Below the pieces are notes generated by a model that had not been told where the DNA came from, ran no database searches, and saw nothing but the letters and a program-made list of their open reading frames with translations. Shown in pieces: positions 1 to 7,700 of a stretch of DNA of 64,000 nt; the stretch's first letter is position 1; each line of letters begins with the position of its first letter. Made by a program: the position numbers and the translations under genes. The DNA lies in contig ONIH01000004.1 in assembly GCA_900317825.1 (NCBI GenBank), positions 62,001 to 126,000 on the forward strand, given 5' to 3'. Source of the DNA: an uncultured Lachnospiraceae bacterium (GTDB taxonomy: Bacteria; Bacillota; Clostridia; Lachnospirales; Lachnospiraceae).

Positions 1-1246
1 ATTTGTACTTGTGATTGTTCACATAGATAGCGCCCTCTTCAGGCATATTCATACGGTCGGCATTTGTGATATTTATGCCTTCGCTTACTTTTATAAAAGA
101 TGCACTCTCGTTGCCACTATCGTCTTCTACTATAGCTCCATCTTTATATACATACTCTCCTGCATTATAGTGCTTTGTAGTGCCATCTGAGTTCACTACA
201 TCTTCGCCATTTGCTCCTGCTACTTTTGGTTTTATCAGCTCAGCAATTCCTGTCAGGTTCTCCTGGTCGTTTCCGTCTCTTATCTCGAGAAGTCCGCGCA
301 GCTTTCCGCCCTGATTTGTGCCGAATACATTCAGCGACTGGCCGTTGTATCTGCCATTCGAAGCCCAGGTCACGTCGTAGAGTCCGTCTACATCGGACTG
401 ATTGTATTTTTTATCTCTGGATGTCACCTGGAGAGGGTTATAGTCGTAGTTATCTACGAGGATCTGACCGCCTATTTTTACAGTATAGGTAGTAGCTCCA
501 GTGTAGATCTCCTCGACATTATGGTCGAGCTTCGCAAGAGTCGAAGTACGGGTATCTCTGACTTTTACCTCCTGCGTATCTACCGTCACGAGTTCTGACA
601 GCTGGTCGACAAGAAGTTCTCTCTGATCTCTTAGCTCATTCGCATTCGGGTGACCGGCCTCAGTCTCGATCAGGTTTATCTGTTTGTTGAGGACGGATAT
701 TTTTTTAGCGATAGCATTTATCTGATCGACGGCGTTCTTTATCTGGTCGTTGGCATCTGTCTGCAGCGTCTTCAGGTTCTGCGAATTCTGGTTAAAATAA
801 TCGCAGAGCTGCTTGGCATCACTTATGAACTGACTTCTCTTCGTGTCGTCTCCAGCGTTTCCTTTTACGCTGTCGAGAGCGTTGAACATCTTCGCATAGA
901 TAGTCGAGAAGCCTGGATTTGCTGCATTGTCCGTGTAGTAATCCTCTATCTGCTTCATGTAATACTCTTTGATGCTCGTCTGGCCGTAGTTCGACTGATT
1001 TTCCCAATACTTTACATTGTAGTACTGGTCTCTCATACGGGTGACCGAATCTGTCGATACACCTGTACTTATGGCTCCGTAAGGTGTGTACGAGCGGAGT
1101 GAGACTGCCGATGACACGTTCACCTGCTGTCTCGAATACCCTTCAGTCTCCAGGTTTGAGACGTTATTTCCGGTCGTATTTATTTTTGCCTGGAATGCAT
1201 TGAGTCCCGATGCTGCTATTCCCAATCCAAAAAAAGTAGATGCCAT
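1..1246 (-). CDS. flgK: Flagellar hook-filament junction protein FlgK, second tandem copy (3' end outside window)
   Basis: FlgK (HAP1) is exported through the flagellar type III apparatus and forms the junction between hook and filament. The reading frame opens at an ATG at 1246-1244 behind an AAGGAG site and stays open to the window edge, giving about 415 residues. The N-terminus (MASTFFGLGIAASGLNAFQ) and the following NNVSNLETEGYSRQQV stretch are the flagellar rod/hook N-terminal motif and the FlgK D0/D1 coiled region. It starts 11 bp after the stop of another flgK-like gene, so translation is probably coupled. The C-terminus lies beyond the window, so completeness cannot be judged. The two copies share the N-terminal motif but differ strongly elsewhere. 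HAP3 (FlgL) is the alternative, but the length and N-terminal match favour FlgK. Confidence 0.88.
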   Translation of the reverse strand, partial: MASTFFGLGIAASGLNAFQAKINTTGNNVSNLETEGYSRQQVNVSSAVSLRSYTPYGAISTGVSTDSVTRMRDQYYNVKYWENQSNYGQTSIKEYYMKQIEDYYTDNAANPGFSTIYAKMFNALDSVKGNAGDDTKRSQFISDAKQLCDYFNQNSQNLKTLQTDANDQIKNAVDQINAIAKKISVLNKQINLIETEAGHPNANELRDQRELLVDQLSELVTVDTQEVKVRDTRTSTLAKLDHNVEEIYTGATTYTVKIGGQILVDNYDYNPLQVTSRDKKYNQSDVDGLYDVTWASNGRYNGQSLNVFGTNQGGKLRGLLEIRDGNDQENLTGIAELIKPKVAGANGEDVVNSDGTTKHYNAGEYVYKDGAIVEDDSGNESASFIKVSEGINITNADRMNMPEEGAIYVNNHKYK

Positions 1247-1257
1247 TTTTTACTCCT

Positions 1258-3243
1258 TTATGTCATAGAGTTCAGAAGCACGTCGATCATCTGGGTGATC
1301 GTGTTTACAAATCTCGATGAGGCGTTGTACGCGTTCTGGTACTTTATCATATTCTCCAGTTCTTCGTCGGCGTTTACTCCGATGACTCCGTCGCGGCTCG
1401 ATGAAATGCTCTCGACCGTATCGGTGAGCACCTCGGAATTCGTCTTATATACATTTCCTTTATCGGCCAGATCACCGATATACTTTGTATAAAAGCCGTT
1501 AAAATTCGTCGGAGTCGTGTCTGCCGGGTTCAGCTTGAAATCCTCTGTGTCCCAGCATTCATATATCTTCTTCGCCACGTCATAGGCGATATCGTCATTC
1601 TGATGAAGGTTCGAAGCATCCTTCAGCGTATCCTGAGTCTTGAGCGAACCGCTCAGATGCTTGTAAGGGATTTTGTTCGGCTGCTCGACAAGGGCAGAAT
1701 TCACGGTAATCTGTGACAGAGTGTACTGGCTTGCCAGATCAGTGCCGTCCTCATCGTTATACACATAGACGTCCATCGAGGTACCGTCAGCTCCAGTAAT
1801 AGTCGCTTTCGTGTATCTCTGATACTGTGTCGCATCCGGATTTACATCTCCCACTACTCTTGAAAAAAGTTCGTTCGGCGGGAGCTTGCCATCAGCTCCT
1901 ATGACTGCGTAATCCTGGTCCATGATCCTGAGACTCTGCCCCTCAGCACTGCTCAGGTCTATAGTCTTTCCGTTTAGGATCATTGTAGTGCCATTTTTAC
2001 CTACCAGAGTACTCAGCTTCTGGTTAAACTCTGACTTCGTATCAGTATTTGAGTTCCTGGCTATTATCTCACTGATCGTAGCTGTCGGTGACAGCAGATC
2101 ATTTATATTCGTAACGACGGTGTGCATCATCCGGTCGAGCTCTGCCTGAGCATTCATGATCACTGACTTGCCAAGTCCGGCTCGCTTCAGTCCGTCCTTT
2201 GGTGACTCCATATTGTCTGAATACTGGAATGCTGTGATCTCCTGGGTATTCCCGTCCTCATCGAGCACGTAATTTCCATCCGGATCTGTCTTGTAAAAAT
2301 CCCTGTATGTCGCACGATGGTCGCCACGCATCAGAAGGAGTGACTTGACTTCTCCTATATCCTGGTTCTTCGCTGTATCTGTGAGGTAAGTGTCGAAGAC
2401 ATTTTTTCTCTCGACGACTCCGTTCTTTGTCTTTGAAAGCTGTGGCCAGTAAGGTGTCACGAAACCAGTCGTCTTATCTGTATCAAGTGAGATCGGATAG
2501 ACCCTGTCCTCACCGACAAACTCGACGCCCTCTATATTTATCTTTACGACTCCTTCCGGAGTTTCCTTCGTGGATATCTCGCAGAGCTTCGAAAGGTCAT
2601 CGATCAGTTTGTCTCTCTCATCCCTGTCCGCCATGGCTGTCTCGACACCACCAGCCTCTGTCGCCTGGATCTGGACATTCAGCTTGCGGATTTTTTTACC
2701 GATGGAATTGATCTGGTCGACGTCGTCTTTTATCTTCTGGTTTACGTTATCCTGGTAATCAGAAAGTCCCTGGTACACGGACTTCGCACGGCTGACAAAA
2801 AGCTGTGTCTTCTGTACCACGAGGTTCTGCTTTTCCTCGGCTGCTGGGTCAGTCGCGAACTGGTTAAATGCGTCATAGAGGTCTTCTATCGAACTGGAAA
2901 ATGCGGTTCCCTCACCCTCTCGAAGAAAAGTCTCGACTTCTCCGGTCGCCTCATATGCCGCGTCATAATATGCCTGACGTCCATTTTCCTGCCTGTACGC
3001 TCTATCAAGGAATTCGTCTCTCTTGTGGACTACATCACCGATCTTCAAACCGAGTCCTGTCTGCTGGTTTGCTATCGCAGACTTCCCTGTCGGCAGATAT
3101 ATCTGATCTGAAAAAAATGTCCTCTGTCTGACATACCCTGTGGTATCCATATTTGAGAGGTTATTTGCTACTACGTTCAGACCATGCTGGGAATTCTGGA
3201 TTCCGGATGCTCCTACGTATAAGCTGCCAAAACTATTTGCCAT
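1258..3243 (-). CDS. flgK: Flagellar hook-filament junction protein FlgK, first tandem copy
   Basis: A 661-residue HAP1-type protein. The N-terminal flagellar motif (GASGIQNSQHGLNVVANNLS, then TTGYVRQRTFF) is at residues 13-45, and the C-terminal D0 helix ends in NMIKYQNAYNASSRFVNTIT, the usual FlgK ending. Length is within the range of long clostridial FlgK proteins (550-700). The start is supported by AAGGAG six bases upstream. It follows flgN, its probable export chaperone, by about 50 bp and precedes the second flgK by 11 bp, all downstream of flgM. The operon is therefore probably under the sigma-D promoter at 4308-4334. Two FlgK-like proteins in a row suggest different junction proteins or one specialised copy; which one is the main HAP1 cannot be told from the sequence. 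Confidence 0.93.
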   Translation of the reverse strand: MANSFGSLYVGASGIQNSQHGLNVVANNLSNMDTTGYVRQRTFFSDQIYLPTGKSAIANQQTGLGLKIGDVVHKRDEFLDRAYRQENGRQAYYDAAYEATGEVETFLREGEGTAFSSSIEDLYDAFNQFATDPAAEEKQNLVVQKTQLFVSRAKSVYQGLSDYQDNVNQKIKDDVDQINSIGKKIRKLNVQIQATEAGGVETAMADRDERDKLIDDLSKLCEISTKETPEGVVKINIEGVEFVGEDRVYPISLDTDKTTGFVTPYWPQLSKTKNGVVERKNVFDTYLTDTAKNQDIGEVKSLLLMRGDHRATYRDFYKTDPDGNYVLDEDGNTQEITAFQYSDNMESPKDGLKRAGLGKSVIMNAQAELDRMMHTVVTNINDLLSPTATISEIIARNSNTDTKSEFNQKLSTLVGKNGTTMILNGKTIDLSSAEGQSLRIMDQDYAVIGADGKLPPNELFSRVVGDVNPDATQYQRYTKATITGADGTSMDVYVYNDEDGTDLASQYTLSQITVNSALVEQPNKIPYKHLSGSLKTQDTLKDASNLHQNDDIAYDVAKKIYECWDTEDFKLNPADTTPTNFNGFYTKYIGDLADKGNVYKTNSEVLTDTVESISSSRDGVIGVNADEELENMIKYQNAYNASSRFVNTITQMIDVLLNSMT

Positions 3244-3295
3244 TCTAATCTCCTTATAAGGAAGTTCCCTTCGCTAAAATCTCCAGGCTTTCGGC

Positions 3296-3808
3296 CTACT
3301 GTTTCAGATCAAAGCCGCCACTCGGCAGCACATCTCCGGTGTTATATGCGTGTTTATCGTAATTCGCCGTCTCCGGCGCTTTTTTCATATTTTCAAAGAG
3401 GTTCAGGTCGAACTCCGTCATCTCAAGTGCCTGGTTCAGTAGCACCTGTATCTGCTCATTCAGCTGATGCATTCTGGTCGCCGAATTCACGAGCTCGCGC
3501 TTTGCATCCTTCAGATGCTTCTGCTCCTCCGGCTGATTATCGAGCAGATCTATGACCTGGGTGACTGTGAGTATCTCATCGTCATGCCCCATGACCACTG
3601 ACATGTCTGTCAGGTTCTTTATCCTGCGGTTCTCCAGATTCTTCAGGCGACTTGTAATAGTCTCCTCCTGTGTGTTTATATCCTGGAGTTCCTGCAGATT
3701 TCTCTTGACTATAGCTTTTCTCTTCTTCTGTGACAGATCGTAGAGCTCATCGTAGCCCTTCTTCTCTTCACACATCACAGAATACAGTTCTTCCGCAAGA
3801 CTCGCCAT
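3296..3808 (-). CDS. flgN: FlgN-type flagellar export chaperone
   Basis: A 170-residue, almost wholly helical and charged protein whose position between flgM and flgK identifies it as FlgN, the cytoplasmic chaperone that keeps FlgK/FlgL unfolded for export. Residues 1-100 are heptad-rich (EELYSVMCEEKKGYDELYDL and onward), as in the FlgN family (about 140-170 residues). Two adjacent ATG codons exist. The second (3808) is preferred because AGGAGG then lies four bases upstream, whereas the first would be one base from it. The tail (residues 145-170) is Asn/Gly/Pro-rich and probably disordered. Sequence identity to other FlgN proteins is typically low, so the call rests on context and helical character. 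Confidence 0.8.
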   Translation of the reverse strand: MASLAEELYSVMCEEKKGYDELYDLSQKKRKAIVKRNLQELQDINTQEETITSRLKNLENRRIKNLTDMSVVMGHDDEILTVTQVIDLLDNQPEEQKHLKDAKRELVNSATRMHQLNEQIQVLLNQALEMTEFDLNLFENMKKAPETANYDKHAYNTGDVLPSGGFDLKQ

Positions 3809-3977
3809 CATTCCTCCTGATATGCAAACAGGCGGAAGATCCTTCGTACTCGAAAGACCATCCGCCCGTTATAGGAAGCAGTCCCCTGCTCCATATGTCG
3901 TCCCGTCCCTGGAACCTGGGTGAATTCATAACCCCACGGACATCCATGTCGACGGGCTAATAATAATCCAGCTTCTC
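3809..3977 (-). other. flgM-flgN spacer, unexplained
   Basis: A 169-bp gap inside an otherwise tight flagellar operon. On the minus strand it has an outer GCCCGT/ACGGGC pairing and an inner GCAGGGGACTGC hairpin. A 58-codon open frame starting MDVRGVMNSP runs through it and overlaps flgN, but no ribosome binding site precedes its ATG. It may be a structured mRNA segment. No known riboswitch consensus was recognised. Confidence 0.35.
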
Positions 3978-4253
3978 TTAGTATGTCAGTCCGTTATACT
4001 TCTGTAAAAGTATATCCGCAAAGTCTCCCGTATCTACCTTCACATCACCTGCATACTTCTTCTTCATAGATGCCACGAGATCCTCTCTGGTATCTGCACT
4101 TTCAGAAACTGCTTTTTTCGCTATCTGGTAATCTCTTCCTGCCTCTGAGATATCGACCTCGTCCCTGAAGTCAGATGTCTTATTCGCTCTGGCAGTGGAA
4201 GGCTTTCTGGTCTGATATACCTGTGTGATCGCATTATATGCACTTATCCTCAT
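3978..4253 (-). CDS. flgM: Anti-sigma-28 factor FlgM
   Basis: FlgM binds and blocks the flagellar sigma factor (sigma-28/sigma-D) until the hook is complete. The predicted protein is 91 residues, the usual size, with a basic disordered N-terminal part (residues 1-35) and a C-terminal helical part containing VDISEAGRDYQIAKKAV and VDTGDFADILLQKYNG, which match the sigma-binding half of FlgM. The start chosen is ATG 4253 with AGGAG eight bases upstream. A longer frame begins at a GTG that lies inside that ribosome binding site and is unlikely to be used. It heads the flgM-flgN-flgK-flgK operon and has a good sigma-D promoter, the classical autoregulatory arrangement. Confidence 0.9.
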   Translation of the reverse strand: MRISAYNAITQVYQTRKPSTARANKTSDFRDEVDISEAGRDYQIAKKAVSESADTREDLVASMKKKYAGDVKVDTGDFADILLQKYNGLTY

Positions 4254-4307
4254 ACAGACCACTCCTTTCCTCGTTTGTCTTAGTGTCTGTTTTTGTTTTC
4301 ACTCTTT

Positions 4308-4334
4308 GTATCGGACGCGTTTTCGAAAACCTTA
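4308..4334 (-). promoter_or_regulatory. Sigma-D (sigma-28) promoter of flgM operon
   Basis: On the minus strand TAAG (4331-4334) is followed after exactly 15 bases by TCCGATAC (4308-4315). The Bacillus sigma-D consensus is TAAA-N15-GCCGATAT. It lies 55 bp upstream of the flgM start. Confidence 0.8.
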
Positions 4335-4425
4335 ACACTTTTTTGCATTTTTACGGAAACAGTATCGACCCATTTCAGTTTCTGTGCTACAGTAGTTCTT
4401 ATCATAAGAAATTGGAGATGTGATC

Positions 4426-5160
4426 ATGGCTTATAAAGCAGCGATTTTTGATATGGATGGAACTATACTGAACACGCTGGACGATCTGACCGATGCGCTC
4501 GACTACTCACTCAAAGAGACAGGACATGCGTGTAAGTATGATAGCAGAATGGTCGCCCAGTTTTTCGGCAGTGGCGTCTATGTGGCGATAAAGCGTGCTC
4601 TTTCTATAGAAAATGGTTTTCCTGCAGAGAAGCTCGACCTGATCGGCACTGCGAATGAGCCGGATGACTGTTTCAAAGACGACGCTGAGATAGAGCGGGT
4701 TTCTGAAATCTACAGGCCCTACTACGACGCTCACTGCGACATAAAGACCGGCCCGTATCCTGGCATTCTCGCCCTACTGAAAAAATTACGTGACAGCGGC
4801 ATTAAGACCGCTGTAGTTTCCAATAAACCGGATTCGGCTGTCCAGACGCTTGTGGACGATATGTTCCCGGATTCGTTTGATTTTGCTCTCGGTGAAAAAG
4901 AAGGTATAAAAAGAAAGCCTGCTCCTGACATGGTGAATGAATGCCTGCGTGTGCTTAAGATCCCACGCGAAGACTGCGTATACATAGGAGACTCCGAAGT
5001 CGACTTCGCCACCGGTCAGAACTCCGGCATGCATGTGATCTCTGTCGACTGGGGTTTCCGCAGCCACAAGTACCTGACCAGAATACCGGCTGAAAGAATT
5101 GTCTCCGATGCCGAAGAACTGGGAAATGCGATATTCAACGACCCCTATGCTAAAGCATAG
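4426..5160 (+). CDS. HAD-superfamily hydrolase, phosphoglycolate phosphatase-like
   Basis: A 244-residue cytosolic HAD phosphatase. Motif I is FDMDGT at residues 8-13 (nucleophile D9, acid D11), motif II VVSN with S132, motif III Lys in KRKPAPD (162-168) and motif IV GDSEVDF (188-194). The helical cap between motifs I and II (about residues 20-105) puts it in subfamily I with Gph and PpaX. The substrate is not certain. The start is ATG 4426, eight bases after GGAG; an upstream in-frame GTG at 4420 is less likely. The last codons (PYAKA and the stop) lie in the terminal hairpin of the inserted IscB element, so the native C-terminus was probably replaced by a few residues encoded by the element. 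The catalytic core ends earlier and is intact. Confidence 0.85.
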   Translation: MAYKAAIFDMDGTILNTLDDLTDALDYSLKETGHACKYDSRMVAQFFGSGVYVAIKRALSIENGFPAEKLDLIGTANEPDDCFKDDAEIERVSEIYRPYYDAHCDIKTGPYPGILALLKKLRDSGIKTAVVSNKPDSAVQTLVDDMFPDSFDFALGEKEGIKRKPAPDMVNECLRVLKIPREDCVYIGDSEVDFATGQNSGMHVISVDWGFRSHKYLTRIPAERIVSDAEELGNAIFNDPYAKA

Positions 5161-5415
5161 GGGATTATGAGAAGGCTTTGCCAACTCATAATCCCACATT
5201 GAATAGCCTAAGCTCTTAAAGAACTACGTTACGGAAGAATATACAGGCACTTCAGGGTGTAGTACCAAGCTCTGAACACTGCGGTCAGTGGTTAAACAGC
5301 TCTGTGAGGTAGGAACAGTGCTGCTGACATATAAACCTTCCGATAACATTGGCGATGGTACGATGACCACTCTTAGGAGTGAGAAGCTAGAACCTTAGTG
5401 CTCTAATACTAGGAA
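5142..5415 (+). ncRNA. Omega-RNA (HEARO-type) scaffold upstream of iscB
   Basis: About 270 non-coding bases directly upstream of iscB in the position where IscB guide RNAs are encoded. Visible structure includes the terminal hairpin 5142-5163, an 11-bp perfect stem GGGATTATGAG/CTCATAATCCC (5161-5171 with 5185-5195, inner GGC/GCC), a CACTG-CGGT-CAGTG hairpin near 5278 and a CACTC-TTAG-GAGTG hairpin near 5370. In the IscB family the guide is a short 5' extension copied from the DNA just left of the element, here the 3' end of the HAD gene. The 3' boundary is approximate, and no promoter was assigned. Confidence 0.72.
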
Positions 5416-5431
5416 AGGAGGATGCAGACTA

Positions 5432-6703
5432 ATGGTCTACGTTTTGAGTAAAGATAACAAGCCTCTGATGCCTACACAAAACCATGCAAAAGTCCGTATC
5501 CTGTTAAAGACTAAAAAGGCAGAGACAGTCAGGAGGTATCCATTCACGATAAGACTTCTGTATGACAGTACGGAATATACGCAGGATATAAGTCTTGGGG
5601 TAGACGCAGGAAGCAGACACATAGGCTTGTCGGCAACTACGGAGACAAAAGTCCTGTTTGAAGCTGATATACAGCTGCGAAATGATATAGTGGATGAACT
5701 TTCCACAAGGCGCGAGTACCGACGGAGCAGAAGGAGCCGCAAAACAAGATACAGAAAACCACGCTTCGATAACCGCAGGCGTGGGGACGGATGGCTTGCT
5801 CCATCAGTAAGAGAAAAAGTCGAGACACATCTTACGGCAGTGCAAAAAGTACATGAGATACTGCCAATAACAAAAATAACAGTTGAAGTTGCGTCTTTTG
5901 ACATCCAGAAGATAAAGAACCCGGATATTCAGGGCACCGAGTATCAGAAAGGTGAACAGCTCGACTTCTGGAACGTAAGAGAATATGTACTCTTCAGGGA
6001 TGGTCATCAGTGTCAGTGCTGTCACGGTAAGTCAGGCGATAAGATACTTAACGTCCATCATATCGAAAGCCGAAAGACCGGCGGTAATGCACCGAACAAC
6101 CTGATAACCTTGTGCGAAACGTGTCACAGAGGATACCATATGGGAGTTGTGAAGCTGCCAAAAGCGATACACCGTGGCATGAGCTTTAAGGATGCCACAT
6201 TCATGGGTATCATGCGTTGGGCGCTCAATGACAGGCTGAAAGGATTGTATCCTGATGTACATCTGACATACGGATACATCACCAAGAATACAAGGATAGA
6301 ACATAATCTGCCAAAAGACCATTACATAGATGCCAGATGCATAAGTGGTCATCCAGATGCCAAGAGCACCTGTAAAGATGGTGACGTAGTGTATGCATAT
6401 AGAAAGATACGATGCCACAACAGGCAGATACACAAAGCTAAAATACTTAAGGACGGTATCAGAAAACGTAATCAGGCTGAATATGAGATAAAAGGCTTCA
6501 GGCTCTTTGACCATGTATCATACAAAGGCTGGAGCCATTACTTCATTTTTGGCAGACGTAAAACAGGATATTTTGACATAAGGCTCTTTAATGGTACAGG
6601 TAAAGTAAACAACGGTTCCGTCAGCTGCAAAAAAATACATATGATACAGCCTTGTAGTGGATATATGGTGGACAGATATATCGTACCAGAGAACAACACT
6701 TAA
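5432..6703 (+). CDS. iscB: IscB RNA-guided nuclease (RuvC/HNH), Cas9-ancestor family
   Basis: A 423-residue protein with the full IscB plan. The N-terminal PLMP domain has its PLMP signature at residues 11-14. RuvC-I is LGVDAGS with D58. An arginine-rich bridge helix spans about 93-112. RuvC-II is TVEVASFD with E152. The HNH domain has CQCC at 194-197, catalytic HH at 209-210, Asn residues at about 222-223 and CETCH at 228-232. RuvC-III is HYIDARC with H297 and D300. The C-terminal domain ends with the FIFGRRKTGYFDIR stretch typical of IscB. All expected catalytic residues are present, so it looks active. It should form a ribonucleoprotein with the upstream omega-RNA and cut DNA matching the guide. 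AAAGGAGG (5414-5421) precedes the ATG. There is no CRISPR array or cas gene nearby. Confidence 0.93.
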   Translation: MVYVLSKDNKPLMPTQNHAKVRILLKTKKAETVRRYPFTIRLLYDSTEYTQDISLGVDAGSRHIGLSATTETKVLFEADIQLRNDIVDELSTRREYRRSRRSRKTRYRKPRFDNRRRGDGWLAPSVREKVETHLTAVQKVHEILPITKITVEVASFDIQKIKNPDIQGTEYQKGEQLDFWNVREYVLFRDGHQCQCCHGKSGDKILNVHHIESRKTGGNAPNNLITLCETCHRGYHMGVVKLPKAIHRGMSFKDATFMGIMRWALNDRLKGLYPDVHLTYGYITKNTRIEHNLPKDHYIDARCISGHPDAKSTCKDGDVVYAYRKIRCHNRQIHKAKILKDGIRKRNQAEYEIKGFRLFDHVSYKGWSHYFIFGRRKTGYFDIRLFNGTGKVNNGSVSCKKIHMIQPCSGYMVDRYIVPENNT

Positions 6704-6719
6704 CAAAAGAAAGGATAAA

Positions 6720-6762
6720 GACGGCTCCACCCCGATGCTAAAGCATCGGAGTTTCCGCCGTC
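6720..6762. repeat. Right-end nested hairpin of the IscB element
   Basis: Outer stem GACGGC (6720-6725) with GCCGTC (6757-6762), inner stem CCGATGCT/AGCATCGG (6732-6739 and 6742-6749). It shares its loop with the left-end hairpin at 5142-5163. It probably serves as the TnpA recognition end and may also stop iscB transcription. Confidence 0.7.
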
Positions 6763-6780
6763 AGAATAATTATGAACTAA

Positions 6781-6818
6781 AAAGAAAAAGCTGCAGGGAA
6801 TGTGCTTCCTTGCAGCTT
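6781..6818 (-). terminator. Intrinsic terminator of the 6823-7584 gene
   Basis: A 13-bp stem (6788-6800 with 6806-6818, one G-T pair) begins 5 bases after the stop codon and is followed on the minus strand by TTTTTCTTT. Confidence 0.8.
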
Positions 6819-6822
6819 ATTT

Positions 6823-7584
6823 TTATTCTATGGTCTCTGAGGATACATCTCCGGCTGTGGCTTCTCCACCATCCAGTGAGACTTCGAGCGTAGTATTTGT
6901 ATGGGAGATAGTCAGATCTTCCATCTCTTTATTATAGTCCTCTTTTGGCTTTTTCTCTTCATCATCCTTCTCTCCTTCGACCTTATCGTCTTTTTTCTTT
7001 TTGTGCATCCTGGCGATGGCTCCTATCGACTCTGCCTCTCCATAGAGCTTAGGATTATACTTCATCAGGAATTCTCTATCCTTCATCGGTACTCTTTTGC
7101 CGGAAGCGATCCGTGCCATAATGCGCATGGCCTTTGCTGTATCATCCGCCGTCTCTTCCATCGCATCCCCCTGCTGCTTTGCAACTATCGCATTATTCCG
7201 TGCTATGTATTCGTAAATGGACCGCTCATTTGCTTCGGCCGTTTCGTCCGCCTGCTTGGTGAGTGCTTTCTTCACATCATCCGACAGCTGAACCTGTACT
7301 CCGTTTACAGTGATGTAGCCTCTCGCCACAGCTCTGTAGACATATGCCGGACTTCCAAAAGTGACCACATAGCTGTTCGTTCCCTTCTTTTTCGAAATGC
7401 CGAGCTCATCCTCGTCCGACGAAGCACTCATACCGCCGACAGCAGTCTTCGTCACGCCCGTATCACCCGACAGTTCAAAAGTATCCTGTTGCTTTTTCTT
7501 CTGCTTCACGGTAGCCTTGGTACTCTTCTTTTCACTCGTGACGCTTTCATAGGCAGTACTTCGCATCGTATCTGTAATCTTCAT
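6823..7584 (-). CDS. Conserved-type charged protein of unknown function
   Basis: A 253-residue cytosolic protein that I do not recognise. Residues 1-70 are Lys/Thr/Ser-rich and look disordered. Residues 68-195 form an ordered helical region (VVTFGSPAYVYRAVARGYI, then helices with AMRIMARIASGKRVPMKDR and FLMKYNPKLYGEAESIGAI). From about 195 a run of KKKKDDK and Glu/Lys repeats precedes an acidic tail. There is no signal peptide or membrane segment. It stands alone: the IscB element lies downstream and a palindromic repeat upstream, with its own terminator. Proximity to the flagellar cluster hints at a link, but nothing in the sequence shows it. Confidence 0.7.
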   Translation of the reverse strand: MKITDTMRSTAYESVTSEKKSTKATVKQKKKQQDTFELSGDTGVTKTAVGGMSASSDEDELGISKKKGTNSYVVTFGSPAYVYRAVARGYITVNGVQVQLSDDVKKALTKQADETAEANERSIYEYIARNNAIVAKQQGDAMEETADDTAKAMRIMARIASGKRVPMKDREFLMKYNPKLYGEAESIGAIARMHKKKKDDKVEGEKDDEEKKPKEDYNKEMEDLTISHTNTTLEVSLDGGEATAGDVSSETIE

Positions 7585-7660
7585 CCAATATCCTCCTCTG
7601 ACAGTTTTGCCTTATCAGGTATTTATAATACTTTTATCGGATGTTCAGATGGAAAATCAA

Positions 7661-7693
7661 GTGTGTCAGATGAACGCGTCCCCGGTGACACAT
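7661..7693 (+). repeat. Palindromic interspersed repeat, copy 1
   Basis: About 32 bp with inverted ends TGTGTCA and TGACACA around an ACGCGTCCCCGG core. It is shared with copies near 8.36-8.42, 9.18 and 15.79 kb. Here it sits between two convergent-free minus-strand genes, 8 bp from the stop at 7701. Confidence 0.75.
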
Positions 7694-7700
7694 TATGTGA

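Larger units (their letters stand above)
5142..6762 (+). mobile_element. ISC-type (IS200/IS605-like) element, no transposase, carrying omega-RNA and iscB
   Basis: The segment is bounded by matching palindromes. The left hairpin (5142-5163, CCCCTATGCT-AA-AGCATAGGGG) and the right hairpin (6732-6749, CCGATGCT-AA-AGCATCGG) share the loop GCTAAAGC. The right one is nested in an outer GACGGC/GCCGTC stem (6720-6725 and 6757-6762). Subterminal hairpins without inverted or direct repeats are typical of IS200/IS605 elements. Between them lie only a structured non-coding region and iscB. No TnpA Y1 transposase is present on either strand, so it is non-autonomous and would need TnpA in trans. Exact ends are not fixed and may extend some bases beyond the stated limits. 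Confidence 0.8.

Noticed and set aside
1..1246. Truncated or broken flgK
   Set aside because: The frame is open to the window edge; the missing end is an effect of the window, not a visible defect.
5432..6703. Cas9 or a CRISPR-linked nuclease
   Set aside because: The protein is too short, lacks a REC lobe, has the N-terminal PLMP domain, and no repeat array or cas gene is present; IscB fits all features.
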